NCBI GenBank assembly: GCA_021234155.1
Contig: JAJEKV010000050.1
Span: 8,468,765-8,532,764, forward strand
DNA from: Isoetes taiwanensis
Taxonomy: Eukaryota > Streptophyta > Lycopodiopsida > Isoetales > Isoetaceae
Direction of reading: 5' to 3'
DNA length: 64,000 nt
Positions 45,100 through 58,050 of this stretch are shown here, one piece after another. Positions within the stretch are counted from its first letter, which is position 1. Every line of letters starts with the position of its first letter. Made by a program: the position numbers and the translations under genes. Below the pieces are notes generated by a model that worked only from the letters and a program-made list of their open reading frames with translations, made no database searches and had not been told where the DNA came from.

Positions 45100-45187
45100 A
45101 CTTTTTTTTAAAAGGGAATTTTAGAATCTTTCAAAAGATTCCTTTTTGAAGTCGTTCAAATAAGTGCGTTTCATTTTAAACTTTGTT
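45100..45187 (-). repeat. Right terminal inverted repeat of the 8.5-kb element
   Basis: The complement of this segment starts AACAAAGTTTAAAATGAAAC and aligns with 36,700-36,790. ACAT follows at 45,188-45,191, equal to the bases before the left end. Confidence 0.7.
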
Positions 45188-45191
45188 ACAT

Positions 45192-47039
45192 GATGTTGGC
45201 TGACATATGTCCTTTTGCATGTTTGCTGGTTGCTTTCGATCATTCCTAGATTTTAGAAATACCATAAGGGTAATATTTATGCCAAAAGATTTCTCAATCT
45301 AAAATATGCGGATATATAGCGATTCTTGAATTTTTAAAATCTCTTACAGTTCTTGGAAGAAAAATTATTGTGAGATCAAAGGTATAAACCAATGGATATA
45401 TACGGCCTTCTCCAAAAGGAGTAAAAGCGATACTAAGCATCATGTAGGAAAAGCATCTAAAGCTTGGTACACCACTCACAATTTTTGTCTGTCATATAGG
45501 TCACCATCAGAAGAGACAATTTGCAGGACACAATTCAAGATAGATATTGACAAAAATAATGGTTCTATAACACACTTAAAAGGCAGATTTTTTAAAGTTT
45601 GTAGCAAGATGAGTAACATTATACATCAATAAAATAAGTAGCCTTTCTTTTCTAAGAAATTTTGGAAGCCTAAACATAGATCTGCACAAGCTAGATAGTG
45701 AATCCCAGGTAAATCCTCCACTCCAAGTTTTGCCATCTTTATGCAATATAATGTTGGTAAAGAGGATCCATACATAGTGCTAGATAGGCAGTATTTGCAC
45801 CCTATCGATCTTCTATAAATTATAAGAACAAGCGGTTTAGCAGAAGTAGAAAACCGCGGATAGATGTGTGTCTTCACCCACAACATGTAGCGCAGAGTTC
45901 TAATGAATTTGCTATCTATCATTTCCATGTTACTCTTTACAACTCATGGTATAGGTGCAAGAGCTCGTTAATATCTCTCTATTTCAAAAGAAAGCCAAGT
46001 ACCAACATTAAAAATTCATGCATTAGCATGAATCATCCTAAATCAGAACAATAAAAATGAGATAAAGGGGCATAATGGGGAGAATAAACATATACTTGAA
46101 ACGATCCGCACGGCAAAAGGAATGTAGCGGCTTCTTTTCTTTGTGAACAACACCACTTGCACCCAAAGTTTTACTATGATGAACCACGGAAAAACATATG
46201 TTTGCAAAAGAACCTACCCGAGAAGATTAGATTGATCTACTTTACCAAGCATTGGCGGTTTACTCTTTTACGATTGGTAGTCTTAGAAATGAAATGTCGT
46301 CACGGATTATGAAGCCAATATCAATACTGGATCAATCACTAAATAGGCGCCAGAGTACCCGCGTGTCTACAGGCACCGATTTTACCCAGCGACGCCGATT
46401 GGAAGCTAGGTGCAGGTTACCGTGACAAATTGTTAAAGACATGCGGTGGTAAGTAAGTCTGAAACAAATCCTGAAATGAAGGCGGAACCTTTTCAAAGAA
46501 GAAGTGCCGTTTGCCAAGGTAGAATGGCATAATCTAAAGAAGAAGAATATGGAGAAGAAAACTTACGAAGTGGGCGAAGATGGAAGGAAGAATTGGGCAA
46601 AGCGTGCCCCATCCATTCTCTCTCTAAATTTCGAACATCACGCATCTGGCCGGGAAGCGGTCAGGTCATTTATAAATCGACATCTTACGATTTAGTATTG
46701 GGTAAGCGGATGGATAGAGCCAATTCGCGGCAGCCTACGCAATGGGCTGGCGGAAAGAAATGCAAAAAGACTATGCTTGGGGGATGGAATTGCGGATAAG
46801 GGAGGACCTTTGGCTGATGAACGGAGAGGACACATTTTGTGGAGGCAAATAAGATGAACGGAGGAGGACACATTTTGCGGAGGCAAATAAAATAACTTGG
46901 CCCGGTTATTAAGTGGCTTTTTCTATCTGGAGTACTTTTTACCCATTTTTTCTAATTTTTCTTGGCGTAGATCTTTAAAGAAAAAATCTACTTGGCGAAA
47001 CTTCAACTACTTACATCGGTTGTTATGAGGATTGGACAT
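45192..47039. other. No supported gene; one 37-bp tandem duplication
   Basis: Short frames only. GATGAACGGAGAGGACACAT with its continuation TTTGTGGAGGCAAATAA is repeated head to tail at about 46,815 and 46,853 with two or three changes. Confidence 0.4.
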
Positions 47040-47205
47040 GTCTTCCGATGGATAGCCTAAATTGCAAGGAGGTTGCATGCTTGGTTAGAGGCTGGTGCTA
47101 AAAAACTTTTGTGCTTACACAACCTTCAATGAGATAATATATATTTTTTGTAATTTCTACTCTTCATAAATAAACTTCTTTTAAGTCCTTCAAAAGGGAA
47201 AAAAA
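47040..47205 (+). mobile_element. L1 3' end only
   Basis: TTTTGTGCTTACACAACCTT followed by TAAATAAACTTCTTTTAAGTCCTTCAAAA and an A-rich tail resembles the last ~130 bp of the L1 copy ending at 35,444 (TTGTGCTTATACAACTAG … CGTCCTTCAAAA). It is an extremely 5'-truncated insertion or a decayed remnant. Confidence 0.5.
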
Positions 47206-50115
47206 ATTCAAATGTAGTAATATGCAGGTAGCAAACATTCAAAAAATTATACAATATTGCAGCTTTAAGTAATCCAGCAAGATGCATAAGTTAAACACCT
47301 AGCGACGTATGAATTTTCGGTCCAACACTACTTTTCAGTGCTTTGGTAGAATTAGTAATTCTAAATTGTTCGTGCGATTGTTTACGCTTTTTCTTATAGG
47401 CCATTTGCGTGAAGAAATAAAGGTTATAAATATAGGAGATGGATCACCCTTTCTTTCTTTATAGGTAGTTTATACAACGTCGTGCATGATAGATAGTTAT
47501 GTATGTCCACTACTGTATAAGATGCTTTTGCGTTTATTTAAATGTAATTATGTGGAGATTGATTATTTTTGTTTATGTACTTGAGGTTACAGATGGCGTC
47601 TTGATTCTTGAGCCCTCAGTGAGAGTAAATGAATTCTTTTCTTCGTATTTTCTTCTTTAACTGTGCAGTATCATCATTCTTTATGAGGTTTAGTAGTAAT
47701 GGTTGTATTAGATAATTGTATGGGTCCGGTAACTTTCTTGTGAATGTATTAGACGTTAAAAATACATTCTATTTTATTTTGTTCTTTGGTAATTCAAAGG
47801 ATGCATAAGTTAAACATGAGCGCTATTTTCAAACAGGTATGTAGTTGGCAAGCCCACGCCATTCCACATGGTTGTCCTTCTCCCGCATGACATTTTCTTT
47901 AACTTTTGAAGAAGACATTTTGGGATCTTTAGAAAAAAACGATTGATAGTAAAAGATTTTCTATATCATCTCAACATTTATTTTCAAGTTATTGTGTCTT
48001 CAAATCTATAGATAGTTTGTTTTATTGACGAGCTGATGCAACTTGATCAATTGGATGATGATCAACTTGTATTTTCAAAACAACGTTATATTATGAAATA
48101 ATAAATGCAAATAGGCCTTCTGCAACTTGTTGTTTTACTATTCAATGCCTATGATTCTCAGAAGATTGCCAAACAATAATGTACTCTATTCGAGCATTCC
48201 TACTCTTCTTTTAAACAATTGTGGACCATTAGGTAAAAGGAAGGATAAGAAGGTGCCATGTGGCAGCAAAAAAGATACTCAGGCCACGAGAATACGAGGT
48301 ACATTTTTTTATACATGAAGTCAAAATACATGTGTTATTTGCATTTCCTCTTTGGAACAACTCAAGAATAGAGAATGCATCCATATATATATAAACAACA
48401 GTTTAACATTTTACTTCAACCTCTCATGTTATCAAAAGTAGTCAATCCCGTTTTGCTCTGATCATACATATAATAGAGCTAGGTTGATGTAAATTTATGG
48501 GACTACTTATATTATTAGCCTCCTTGATGCAGGCTAGGATGATGATAAGCAACATATTAAAGATAGCTCGAACGACAAAAATATTAAAGAATATTATTCT
48601 AAAATAAACATTAATGAAGAAGAACGAGGGGCCACTGAGGATGCTAATGGTGAATTGAAAGTGAAGTAGTGAATATACTAGAATATGTCACTGACTCCAA
48701 GAAGAAGAACAAGAGTATCTACCTTGGAGTGTCTACCTACGAGCAAATGGATGTGGATAAGAATGCGCACGATTTTTCTTTTGAGAGAAAATCCTCTCAA
48801 TTATGTATGATAAATTAAGTTTCGAGGGCATAGTGCTTTTAATGAGAGCAACAACAAACACAACCTTAGTTAGAATATCTCAATTCATATTTTTTGGGAT
48901 ATCAAACAAGTACCCAAAGACTGCACATCCAATTACAGTACATCAAAGCAACATTTGAGGAATGAGAACACGACAGCACATAGAAGGGATCCAGTTATGC
49001 AATACAATCTTTTCTATCCTGTCAAAGGTCCACTCTATTCTCTAAAGCTTTTCAAGGATGTAGATGCATACTAATGTCTATTTCATTTGGTGTATATCAT
49101 TGGAGAGGTTAAGATATGCCAGAATTTGAGTGGCCAAAGTCAGATATTGTCATAAATACAAGTTGCAAAACCAATGAGGAATGAGGACAATCAGAGATCA
49201 TGGAGGTCCATAATAAAATTACAATTTATCAAAGATTAAACATGTAAGCACATAAATACTGGTTGCAAAGCCAATGGGAATAGAAACAATGAAATATCAC
49301 ATGGGGTTCATATACCATTTGGGACCGTAGAGACCACCATATATATAGGAAAATATTCATCTAGAGTAGTAGACAAGAGATTAGGAAAAATTCGCTAGAA
49401 ATTACTAGGGCAGAAGAAATGCGCGCATTGGATACGTCAACAATGATCATATGAAAAGGGGTAATATAGGCAGTACAAAGAGTACAAAAAACCAGTACTA
49501 CAAACTAGTGCAAAACACCATGATAAGAAAAAAAGGAAAAAAAGGTAAAAAGAAAAAGACAAAGTTTGGAAAAATACAAACTGAAAGGATAAGAGCCATT
49601 AGAAATTAGAACTAAAAAACAACAATGAACATATCATAATGAACACACATCAACATTGAAAATATAGAGATAAAAGGAAAACAATGAATCCACTCAATGA
49701 TCATATGGGAAAGAATTGGACTTTTAACATGAATAAACTAACTAATTTTAAAACACCATGATAACCAAAGGCCAAAGAAAAGCAAAAGAAAAAATAAAAC
49801 CATTTCTTTTAGACATCAAATCCAAATATATAAATCAAAGAGATGGAGAGGAATAAGTGGAAGCCACAAAAAAATATATTTCCTCTTCTTGAAAAAGAAG
49901 CGGGGAGGAATATGGAATGTGGATTTGCCTGCAAAGTATATTACAATCTCAAGAACAGGACAAGGAACAAAACAGAGCAAAAAGGAAAGAAAAAACAGAG
50001 CAGAAAGGAGGAAAAAGAGGATCTAGATAAATATGAAGAGATTACGATTCTGATCCAGAATGGAAGAAGATCCAAGGGAAAATATGGCCAGATCCGGGGA
50101 AATTGGGCTATTAGA
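47206..50115. other. AT-rich stretch, no supported gene
   Basis: Low-complexity AT-rich sequence with purine-rich tracts (for example AAAAAGGAAAAAAAGG at 49,528-49,545). The 49,843-50,136 frame is lysine/glutamate-rich from such tracts and overlaps the tail of the GRAS pseudogene. No family was recognised. Confidence 0.4.
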
Positions 50116-51885
50116 TCAAGCAGAGACACCATTTAGAGGCATTCCGCGCCAGCCAAGGATCAGAAATCCGTTCATTTGCAAGGTATAACCTTCAAGAATA
50201 TGAGTACAGATTGAGGAGAAGATTTGCTGAGAAACTGCTCTAGACTCAAAGCCATAGCTCAGAATCCGTTCATTTCCATCCGTTGCCTCCACTGATTTCA
50301 TGGATTCATGGCGTTCGACCCTGGCATCGCCCTCGCAGGCATAATTATATTTCTGATTTTCTGCGCAGCTGATGGGCTGCTCAATTTCTAGCGCCCATGG
50401 GATGTGGGCGGTAAGGCATCAATTGCATCAAAAACGGCACTGTAATACCTCAAGCATTTCACAAAATCGGGTCAGAAAATCGACGGAATTATGATCCACA
50501 TCGTTTTTTCCGCCATAACCACAACCTTGGGATTCAGCCCACGAAGCCCGTTCAGAGCTGCTGTCAATTCCGGCCTCGGTGTTCTTGATAAAGAAACAAT
50601 GGAATTGGGACGGAGCTGTTTACAATAATCACTTCGTTTTCTACTCGCCGATCCAGCATTCTGTGGCATTGAATAAATTCCAATTCAATCGCAGGGGATT
50701 TGAACGGAACTTGCAGAGTTCTGTAATAATCGAAAGCTTGGCCCTGCTTCTTCCCAAATCCCTCTTCCCGAAGACCCAATTGCTGTCATTCTTGCACTTC
50801 CGGCGGTCCCCTGGCCTCAGAGATGGCGCTTGCAAAAAGCTCGGCCATTGGGCTCCATACCAGACCTGAAAATCTATCACATGAATAAATTTATCCCTTT
50901 CGATCGCATCCAAAATGATCACAGTTCATCGTCAGATGGGCGAATTTTCAATCGGAATTGATTCACCGTAGAACGAGAATACTTCCAGGAGATCTCTGTG
51001 CGCATCGAATTTATCCACATTCTGGAGGCGATTTGCGACCAGGCCTTTGAAGTTGCCGGTTTTATTCTGTTTTGTGATTCTGGCAACGAGGGCTTCGGAA
51101 ATATACGAAGCAAGCCTCTGCATCAGGCTTCCGGTGTTGAGGACCAGATAGTTGAGCCGCGAGAAAAAAGCCCTGCCATTTGCAAATTATCCTGCAGAAA
51201 CAGCCTCTGCAAAATGGGCAACAGTTGCACGATATGGAGCTGCGGATCCTGCTGCCCAACAGGCTCGAATTCTCTGTCGGATCGGGCTTTGCTTCAACAA
51301 TCTGCTGATTTTTGATTCTGAAACTGCCCAACCCGGAACTGTCATCTGATACTGCCCCTTAAATCCGATCTGGGCGCTCTTCTCTCTGGAAAAATCTCCC
51401 CTTCTGGCTCATTTGCCAAGATTATCCACCCTCTGCTGCATGTAATTCATACCGTTTCCTCCAATTTGAGCTGCCGGAACACCATTTCCCTCAATTCGGC
51501 CGTGATTTGCCGACCAGAATACCGATTTAGGCTGCGATTCATTCCGACATCAGAATCCATCTGATATTGGCTCCGAATCCGCCAAGGATGTCTTCCAGAT
51601 CTGCATCCTGAGTACAGAGGTCGGGGTTGGAACCCCATGCTCCGCTTACAGAGTTGGACGAAATCGCCGGATCTGTGTGCAGAGCAGGCTGTCAGGATTG
51701 TAGCTCAGGGAAAAAAACGGATCGACTGGAAAATGGATGCTGCCATCGTTATACATCACTGATTCCGGTGTAAAATCCATGCCCAATTCGCACCCCGACC
51801 AGGCTTCTGCTGTGGTTATGCCGCTGCCGCTGGACGCTGTGAACATATCATTCTGCGGGCGAGCCAAAGCCTTGGACGTCCCCAT
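50116..51885 (-). pseudogene. GRAS-domain transcription regulator, frame-broken copy
   Basis: On the minus strand, an ATG at 51,885 starts a variable N-terminus (MGTSKALARPQNDMFTASSG). GRAS motifs then follow in order across shifting frames: LLLFCAEAVSAG-type LHRI near 51.23 kb; MQRLASYISEALVARI (51,123); FIHVIDFQVWYGAQWPSFLQ (VHIID motif, 50,885); PFKSPAIELEFIQCHRMLDR (50.7 kb); NPKVVVMAEKTMWI (PFYRE region, 50.5 kb); and EGYTLQMNGFLILGWRGMPL with the final SAW-like region and a stop at 50,116. About seven frame changes are needed, so it cannot encode a full protein. No introns were seen. GRAS proteins act as nuclear transcription co-regulators; the subfamily was not determined. Confidence 0.88.
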
Positions 51886-52506
51886 TTTGCATCATCCTAT
51901 TCTTCCCCAATTTGCCTGTGCTGCAGCGGCGGTTTTTGGACCCCAAATCGCCCTGCCCTTTCGCCCAATTTTGAATCCCGCAAATTTTGAATCTCTCCCG
52001 CAGCGACACCACTCCGGTGTTCGGATTTGAGTACCTCCAGCAACAACGGCTCCTGCCCAGTACAGATTTTAGCCCAAATTGGTCTGCGCACCCTCTGCTC
52101 CGTCAGAATCTGAAGACAAGTTGCTCCCCAATCAAAAATCAACTCCTCAAATCAACAGTGGCCATCGATTTTTCTGTACTTCTCGCTCTTAAATCTGGCT
52201 TCAAACTAGCCCAGCTCGATTGATCAAACCTAGCCAAACCTGCCGGACTTATCCACGGGTAGAAAAAGGGCAAAAATCCCCAAACGTCAGACCCGAATAT
52301 GCATACAAAACTGAATCGTACACTTGAATCAGTACAGGAAATTGGCCGGATTAGGCTGAAGTTAAATTTCGAAAGAGCGCTAGAATGGGAAAAAAACAGG
52401 CTAGGATTAAAATGGAGGGGCTTTTTTTGCCGGAAAGAAGCTCAGCGAGGAGCTTCTGGCTATATGGCGGAGCAGGGGATGCAGCGCCTCGGGATAAGGC
52501 GAGAGC

Positions 52507-52513
52507 TTATATA
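52507..52513 (-). promoter_or_regulatory. TATA box of the GRAS gene copy
   Basis: Minus-strand CTATATAAGC lies about 620 bp upstream of the GRAS start, followed by a GC-rich leader. Retention of promoter and leader argues that the copy arose by DNA duplication or decay in place, not by retroposition. Confidence 0.5.
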
Positions 52514-52599
52514 GTCCGGAATAGATAAGGAGGATAAGGACTTCGGCCATAGCCATAGCCAGCGCAGAGAGGAAATATCAGGTCAGATTATGCAATTTT

Positions 52600-53950
52600 A
52601 CCTGTAACAAATATTAATATAAATATTTGAATACTATAAGTAACTCCATTAATGAAATCATTTTTTTCCACACGTCAACCCCGAAAATGAATGGAAAATA
52701 ATTTCCATGGTCGAATAAAACAAATCCATGGTGGGTTTTGTTGCTTCTTTTTGCACCATTGAGCCCCCTCCAACCTGCCTCGCGACTTCCCTATTGTGTG
52801 TATTGTGTCGTTTTCTCTCTGTAGGTTTTGTCATCCAGTATATGCACATCTCACCTATAATAGTCCCTATCCCTATCTCGGTGGTTTTCGCAGACGTTAA
52901 GTGTATCTATCTATCTTCCTGGTTTGCCCTCTTCCTCAACTTACAACCTCATTGCTCGCTCTTCTTCCTGTTCGTTTCGTCGCCAATTCTACCATGCGCC
53001 TTCCTACAAACGACACCTCATCGTCCTTTAATCGGACAATCCCAGCTGGCATATCCTCAGCCCCAAAATATCACTCCAATCACTTGCTACACTTGCTACA
53101 CTTGATGATGTTTCATGTTCATGATGATGTTTCTAGTCACTTGCTGATGTTTCTAATGATGATGTTTCTTGTCTCTGCTGCTCGATTGATGGCATCTAAA
53201 CTGGAACGATGCCACTTATGTTTCAATTTAAAATATCAAAGTCTCATGCTCATTCTGGTGGCATTTCCTGGTCTCTACAGGACACCATGGTGATGAGGAA
53301 TGAACGCCTCCATGTGCTCGTTGTTGTTGTTCCAGTAGAGTCCATTTACAACTCATCTTACATTGGTCCCATGTTCCTGCCTTCCCTTCTCCTCCATCTT
53401 CTCTATCCCAATATCCCATCTGTGGATGATGGATTAGCTTCTATAGATTTCCTCCAAATAGAGACACCAACCTCAGCCCTTACGCCAACGCGTGCACAAT
53501 CGACTGGCAACAATTAAAGGGAGGTGCATTGCCAGGCTTGATGACAGCATTTACTACAAATATACGACAAATAGGAACAAAGTCAGACAGTGGCAAAAAA
53601 GGAAATGCTACCACAAGTGTGATATAATATAGTGTACTTCAAGTTCTCTATCTATTTAAGTTGTCATGTTGTTCAAATAAGATATCCATTTTAATTTCGG
53701 TCAATTAAACCTAACGATGGTAGTTTTGCATTCATCTCTACTGATAATGTGGAAAAGTTTGAATCAAGAGGCAAGGGAAGTTTGTCGTTTTAGGTGGGCT
53801 TGTAACTTCTATATTTAGTTTTTTAGTGTTTTACTATAGGTGTAGAATTGGTGAGGGTTTAAGAAGCATATTCAAGTTCTATTTTGAAAATAGAGTTTCT
53901 TATTTCACAGTCTATTTTCTTTTGGGGCTATAAGACTAACATGATACGGT
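52600..53950. other. No supported gene
   Basis: Overlapping short forward frames at 52,728-53,517 have Leu/Pro/His-rich composition and no recognised domain. A TGATG-rich direct repeat (CACTTGCTACACTTGCTACACTTGATGATG … TTTCTAATGATGATG) lies at 53,085-53,170. GATACGGTATCAAAAC at 53,943 vaguely resembles an LTR-element primer-binding site. Confidence 0.35.
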
Positions 53951-55899
53951 ATCAAAACACTATGTGAGGGGGCGTCGAAATATTTTTACCCGGTTATTGT
54001 GATTCCATAGCAAGATATTCCTTATAGCGAGAATCCGCGACCGAGAAGCGAAGTCGGTCTGGCGACCACATGCCGATGTGACAACGCCCGTCGCGGCCGG
54101 CATCCCGGCCGTCGGTCAGCGGGTCTATCGGCCGTCGGTTTGAAACCTTAGGCGGAATCACCCGCAATTGCAAGCGGATTGGATAGAATCACAACTCTTG
54201 TATTCCCTTAGAAGGAATCCGCGACCTTAGGATTACTTGCGTGAATCACTAAACCACGATTCCACTAGAAGGAATCACCACGGCTAGCGATTACGCTAGA
54301 TGGGAATCACCACATAGAGATTCACGGGGATGGAATCCGCAGTTTTTGATTCCCATTGGCCAGTCCTGGCCAGTAGAGATCTGGCACATGAGAATCACCA
54401 AATGCGATTCCAGCGAGGAAGGAATCCGTCAGCAGCGATTACGCAAGATGGAATCACATTACGTGATATTCAACTCGTGGAATCACGACGCATGAAGAAG
54501 ATTAGGGGCGGAGGATCCGCGAGTTTTTGATTTTCCATTCGTGGGAATCGCGCAAATGGGTGGCGCATCACGATGCGGCTCAATTTGTGGTGGCGCATCA
54601 CCATTTCGATTTATGCGTGGATATTTTGGCTATTTTAATTATGTCCTAGGGATATTTTGAATTCTTGTTAGTCACATTGCCTCACAGTGCGGGACTATTC
54701 GCTCCTCCTGACAGACGAGTCAAGCTCAGGATCCTCTCAGTCAACCCGCAGATTGAGACATCCAAGACTCATGTGAAGACCAAGCAGCGGTCCATATGAT
54801 CGAAGCCTTTGGTACATCCAACAAAGCGCCCTTCGGACAAGTATGACCCGTCACCCGCCAGCGTCGGCGTCAGTGATTCTAGGCACTTCAAGAGGCAGCC
54901 AACATTCACCGCAAATCGGGCCTCCTTCCGAGAATTAGGCACGAGATCGGTCGAGTGTCTATATTGGGCCCCAAGGCCATTGTACTATATATATGAGTAG
55001 AAATTAGCTCATAAGTTTGGAGATGAGTTTTGAGTCTTACATCTCCTTCGAGTTTTCTCTCTATTCGCGAGAGCTCATGTATTTTCATCATTGATATCAG
55101 GAAACATCATCTTTCTCTCATTTGCTCACATTCTCTTCTTTTTCTTCTCTTTGACAAATCCCAGCGTGACATAGTCCCCGGACTCTCATTAGATCCACCG
55201 GTCCTCCACCGGAGAATTTGTCTTCGAGAGTTCGAACGGACCCCAGGCTGCTTTGTCGCGGCTGCGGGTCTGATTTTATCCTACTTTCTTACATGCGCCA
55301 TGTCATCCGTAATTTCCGCGCCCGGAAAGAACTCCTTTTCGAACGGCCTTGCCTCACCGGCGGAAGCGCCATGTCGAAGCGTGCATTGACATGTATGGAT
55401 GCGCTTGTAGCATAGAGAGGCCATCTTGGTCTAGGGCTCAGTCAGCGCCACCCACCCCTCGTGTCGATCTGCCGTCCCGATTCCGCCCCAGCGTGCAAGC
55501 ATTGCTCACAACCTCGGTCTCCTCATCACTATCGAGAGCCTTATGGGGCTCAACCTTCTCCAACGATACTTCCACACTTACGAACCATGCCTACATCCAT
55601 CATTCTTGGGCCATCGCCTCTTCGCCCGCCAACCATCATCTCCCGGGTGGAACTGCGGCTATCACAGCATCTCCTTTAGCCTACCGGGGAATGTATCCCT
55701 TTCCCTCGTTTCCCAACGCTCTTCACATTTTACAACCTTCTGATCTCAAGACCAATGCTCAGAGCTACTTGAGTTTCTCAACCCGGAGTCACCCCTTCAT
55801 CGGTCGCGTCGGTATGCCACATCCACCTCAACCTCCATATCCTCACTATCTTTACATTCTGTCCATTGACACTTTCACATCTACCTTTTCGGACCTCTG

Positions 55900-58050
55900 C
55901 GAAGCTGACTTATCCCACCTTTGGCAACCGCGAAGAAGGCAAGCCAGATTGAACCAAGTGCTTTCCAGTACATGGAAGAATTTGAGGCTCTAGCTGGCTC
56001 TAAATGGTCATCGCGCAACTATAAATTTGAAATTCCACATCTTTTCCACCACCTGGCATTAGCTCTCTCACCAATGGCTCATGTCCAACAAAGCCATTGG
56101 AAGCGAGCTTCAGTAGAAATGCTTAGCGCTTTTACGTCTCATTCTGAACCACGGATGATGATCAACTAATGCAAGCAACTCAATGAACTTCAACAAGAGC
56201 CCGCAGATGCAGGGATTTTTGGGATCGACTTCACGATGCGCTAAAATGGCTCAAGGGGTACCCTACCGCGAGGCGATTTTGAAGTCTGGTGGTTCTCCAA
56301 GGACTTCCTCGGCTAATTAGACTCATGACTGAATACTGCGTCCAAAAACTTTGGAGCAAGCTATGGAGCCTTGTCAATCACTCAGTCAATGTTTCCTCCG
56401 GCGTGGCTCTTCCAGAGCTCCCGTTCATTCACCCGTCATGGTTCCACAAGCCGGTACATTACGTCTCAACACACTAATCCAGTATGATCCAATCCGGTGC
56501 CATATTTGCAAATATCCAGGCCATTTGTGTGATTACAACTCCACCAATGGCCGCCTCATTTGCAAAAGCTGGATGCAACATGTGCAATCATGCCGCGGAA
56601 GAGTGCACTTCGCACTCATCCCACACCGTTCCGCGCAAGATGGTTTATCAAGTGCAAACCACACCTCGGCAATGTCGCACTGCTCGGCCCGACCACCTCT
56701 TGGTGCAGCCCGCGCAACTCTATGAAACCGCGGGACCAGCCGCACGAGGAGGGGATCAACCAGCGTCCTCCTTTTGATCCTTCTACAAAGCTCGGTGTTA
56801 TCCTTTACATCAGAATGGGGTCATACCACCGGCATGTCCTCAACTACAAGTTGGGGTACGGCTTCACGGTACAAATCGGACCACATCGGTCCGCCTCCGC
56901 GACTTACCAACTGCGGCTGGCTAATGGCAAACAGGCGGCGACCGGTTCTTAAGAAGCCACCAGGCGCCCACCGGCAATCGCGTATCAACCAGCTCCGACA
57001 AATCCTTCAGTGGATCAACAAGCCAAGAGGAAATTTTTCGAGCACTTAATCCTCCGATCCGGTAGTCTGGTAGGTTGGTTTTAGTTCCGCCAACCAAGGC
57101 ATCGCGTCCCGCCGACTATTATTGAAGGAGCCGCGCAACACGCGCTGCGGTTGTTACCATTCCTCATGGGGGCGAAAAAGGTTCACTTTGCACCTGACTT
57201 GAAAGCTCATGCCACATGTCATGCCCAAAGTTAAGCCAAAGCATTTTTGAACGCGTACAGGCTGGCTGAAGGCGCACATTGGCAAATGTTCATGCCACCA
57301 CTAGAGCACAACAAAGACAAGATACACCTTCCACATCTCAACCTCCACGCTCTCGGACATATCCCAATATTGCAGCCGAGGTTGACCTACTCAGAGATTG
57401 TAGCTGCAGCTTCCACACGCCACGCACTCCCGCACCCGGTGGAACCCGGCCGGATCCTTTTTCATGTACCTCTCGAACTCCAGAGGAGCTGCGCCAAGAT
57501 CAAAAATTCCTTTACCAAGCAGCAACCATTTTAAAACTACATCACGCTCTCAAGGACGGTTACCTCCCAAAATTTGTTTTAGTTGGAAATTTTGTGGCTT
57601 CTACCTCTACACTTACGGTCCATGCCACGGTGCAGGAAATCAGCAAGTCAACCATGTTCAAATCCCGTGGAGGTAGTCGCGGTCAATCTCATCGCGGATA
57701 AACTCCGCAAACAAATGGGCATCACACAACTCTTCGTGCCCATATGACATCAAATTGGCTAATGGCCACATCACGAGACCTCAAGAAGCGTCACACCTAT
57801 TCTTCACATCAACATAGGTGATCTCCGCTTTCCCATGGAATTTGGAGTGTGGAAAGGCGGCGAAGATCAGAGTGACTATATGAAATCTTTGGTAAGCCGG
57901 AGACCAGCACACCTCCGCCCGAGGGCAAAGGTATCCATTCTTTGGGCCCGCGGACGGTTAGTCATCCTTGATGGTCATCTCAATGCCACCATGGACTTGC
58001 AAGCGGCCGAGGATCATTTACGGTGACAATCGCGGGAACCTTCTCTCTCG
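55900..58050 (+). pseudogene. Gypsy gag/protease remnant
   Basis: Short frames change every few dozen codons. A zinc-knuckle-like C-x2-C element reads RCHICKYPGHLCDYNSTN near 56.5 kb. An upstream helical region (HLFHHLALALSPMAHVQQSH) is gag-like. A segment near 57.8-58.0 kb (GRLVILDGHLNATMDLQAAE) may be the protease/RT boundary. Identification rests mainly on position before the clear RT. Confidence 0.4.

Larger units (their letters stand above)
36700..45187. mobile_element. 8.5-kb DNA transposon encoding a ParB-methyltransferase and a DUF7869-type protein
   Basis: Imperfect terminal inverted repeats of about 80-90 bp begin AACAAGGTTTAAAATGAAAC on the left and AACAAAGTTTAAAATGAAAC on the right (complement). 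Identity is near-perfect over the first 31 bp and weaker inward. ACAT lies outside both ends, giving a possible 4-bp target duplication. Two divergent genes start from a shared interval at 41.33-41.72 kb: a six-exon methyltransferase gene to the left and a candidate transposase gene to the right. About 27 copies of a 16-bp palindrome occupy introns and leader. I do not know a described element with this gene combination. Both genes carry frame breaks in this copy. Confidence 0.7.

Noticed and set aside
53943-53960. GGTATCAAAAC as a tRNA primer-binding site of an LTR element
   Set aside because: It only partly resembles the usual initiator-Met site, and no LTR pair was found around it.
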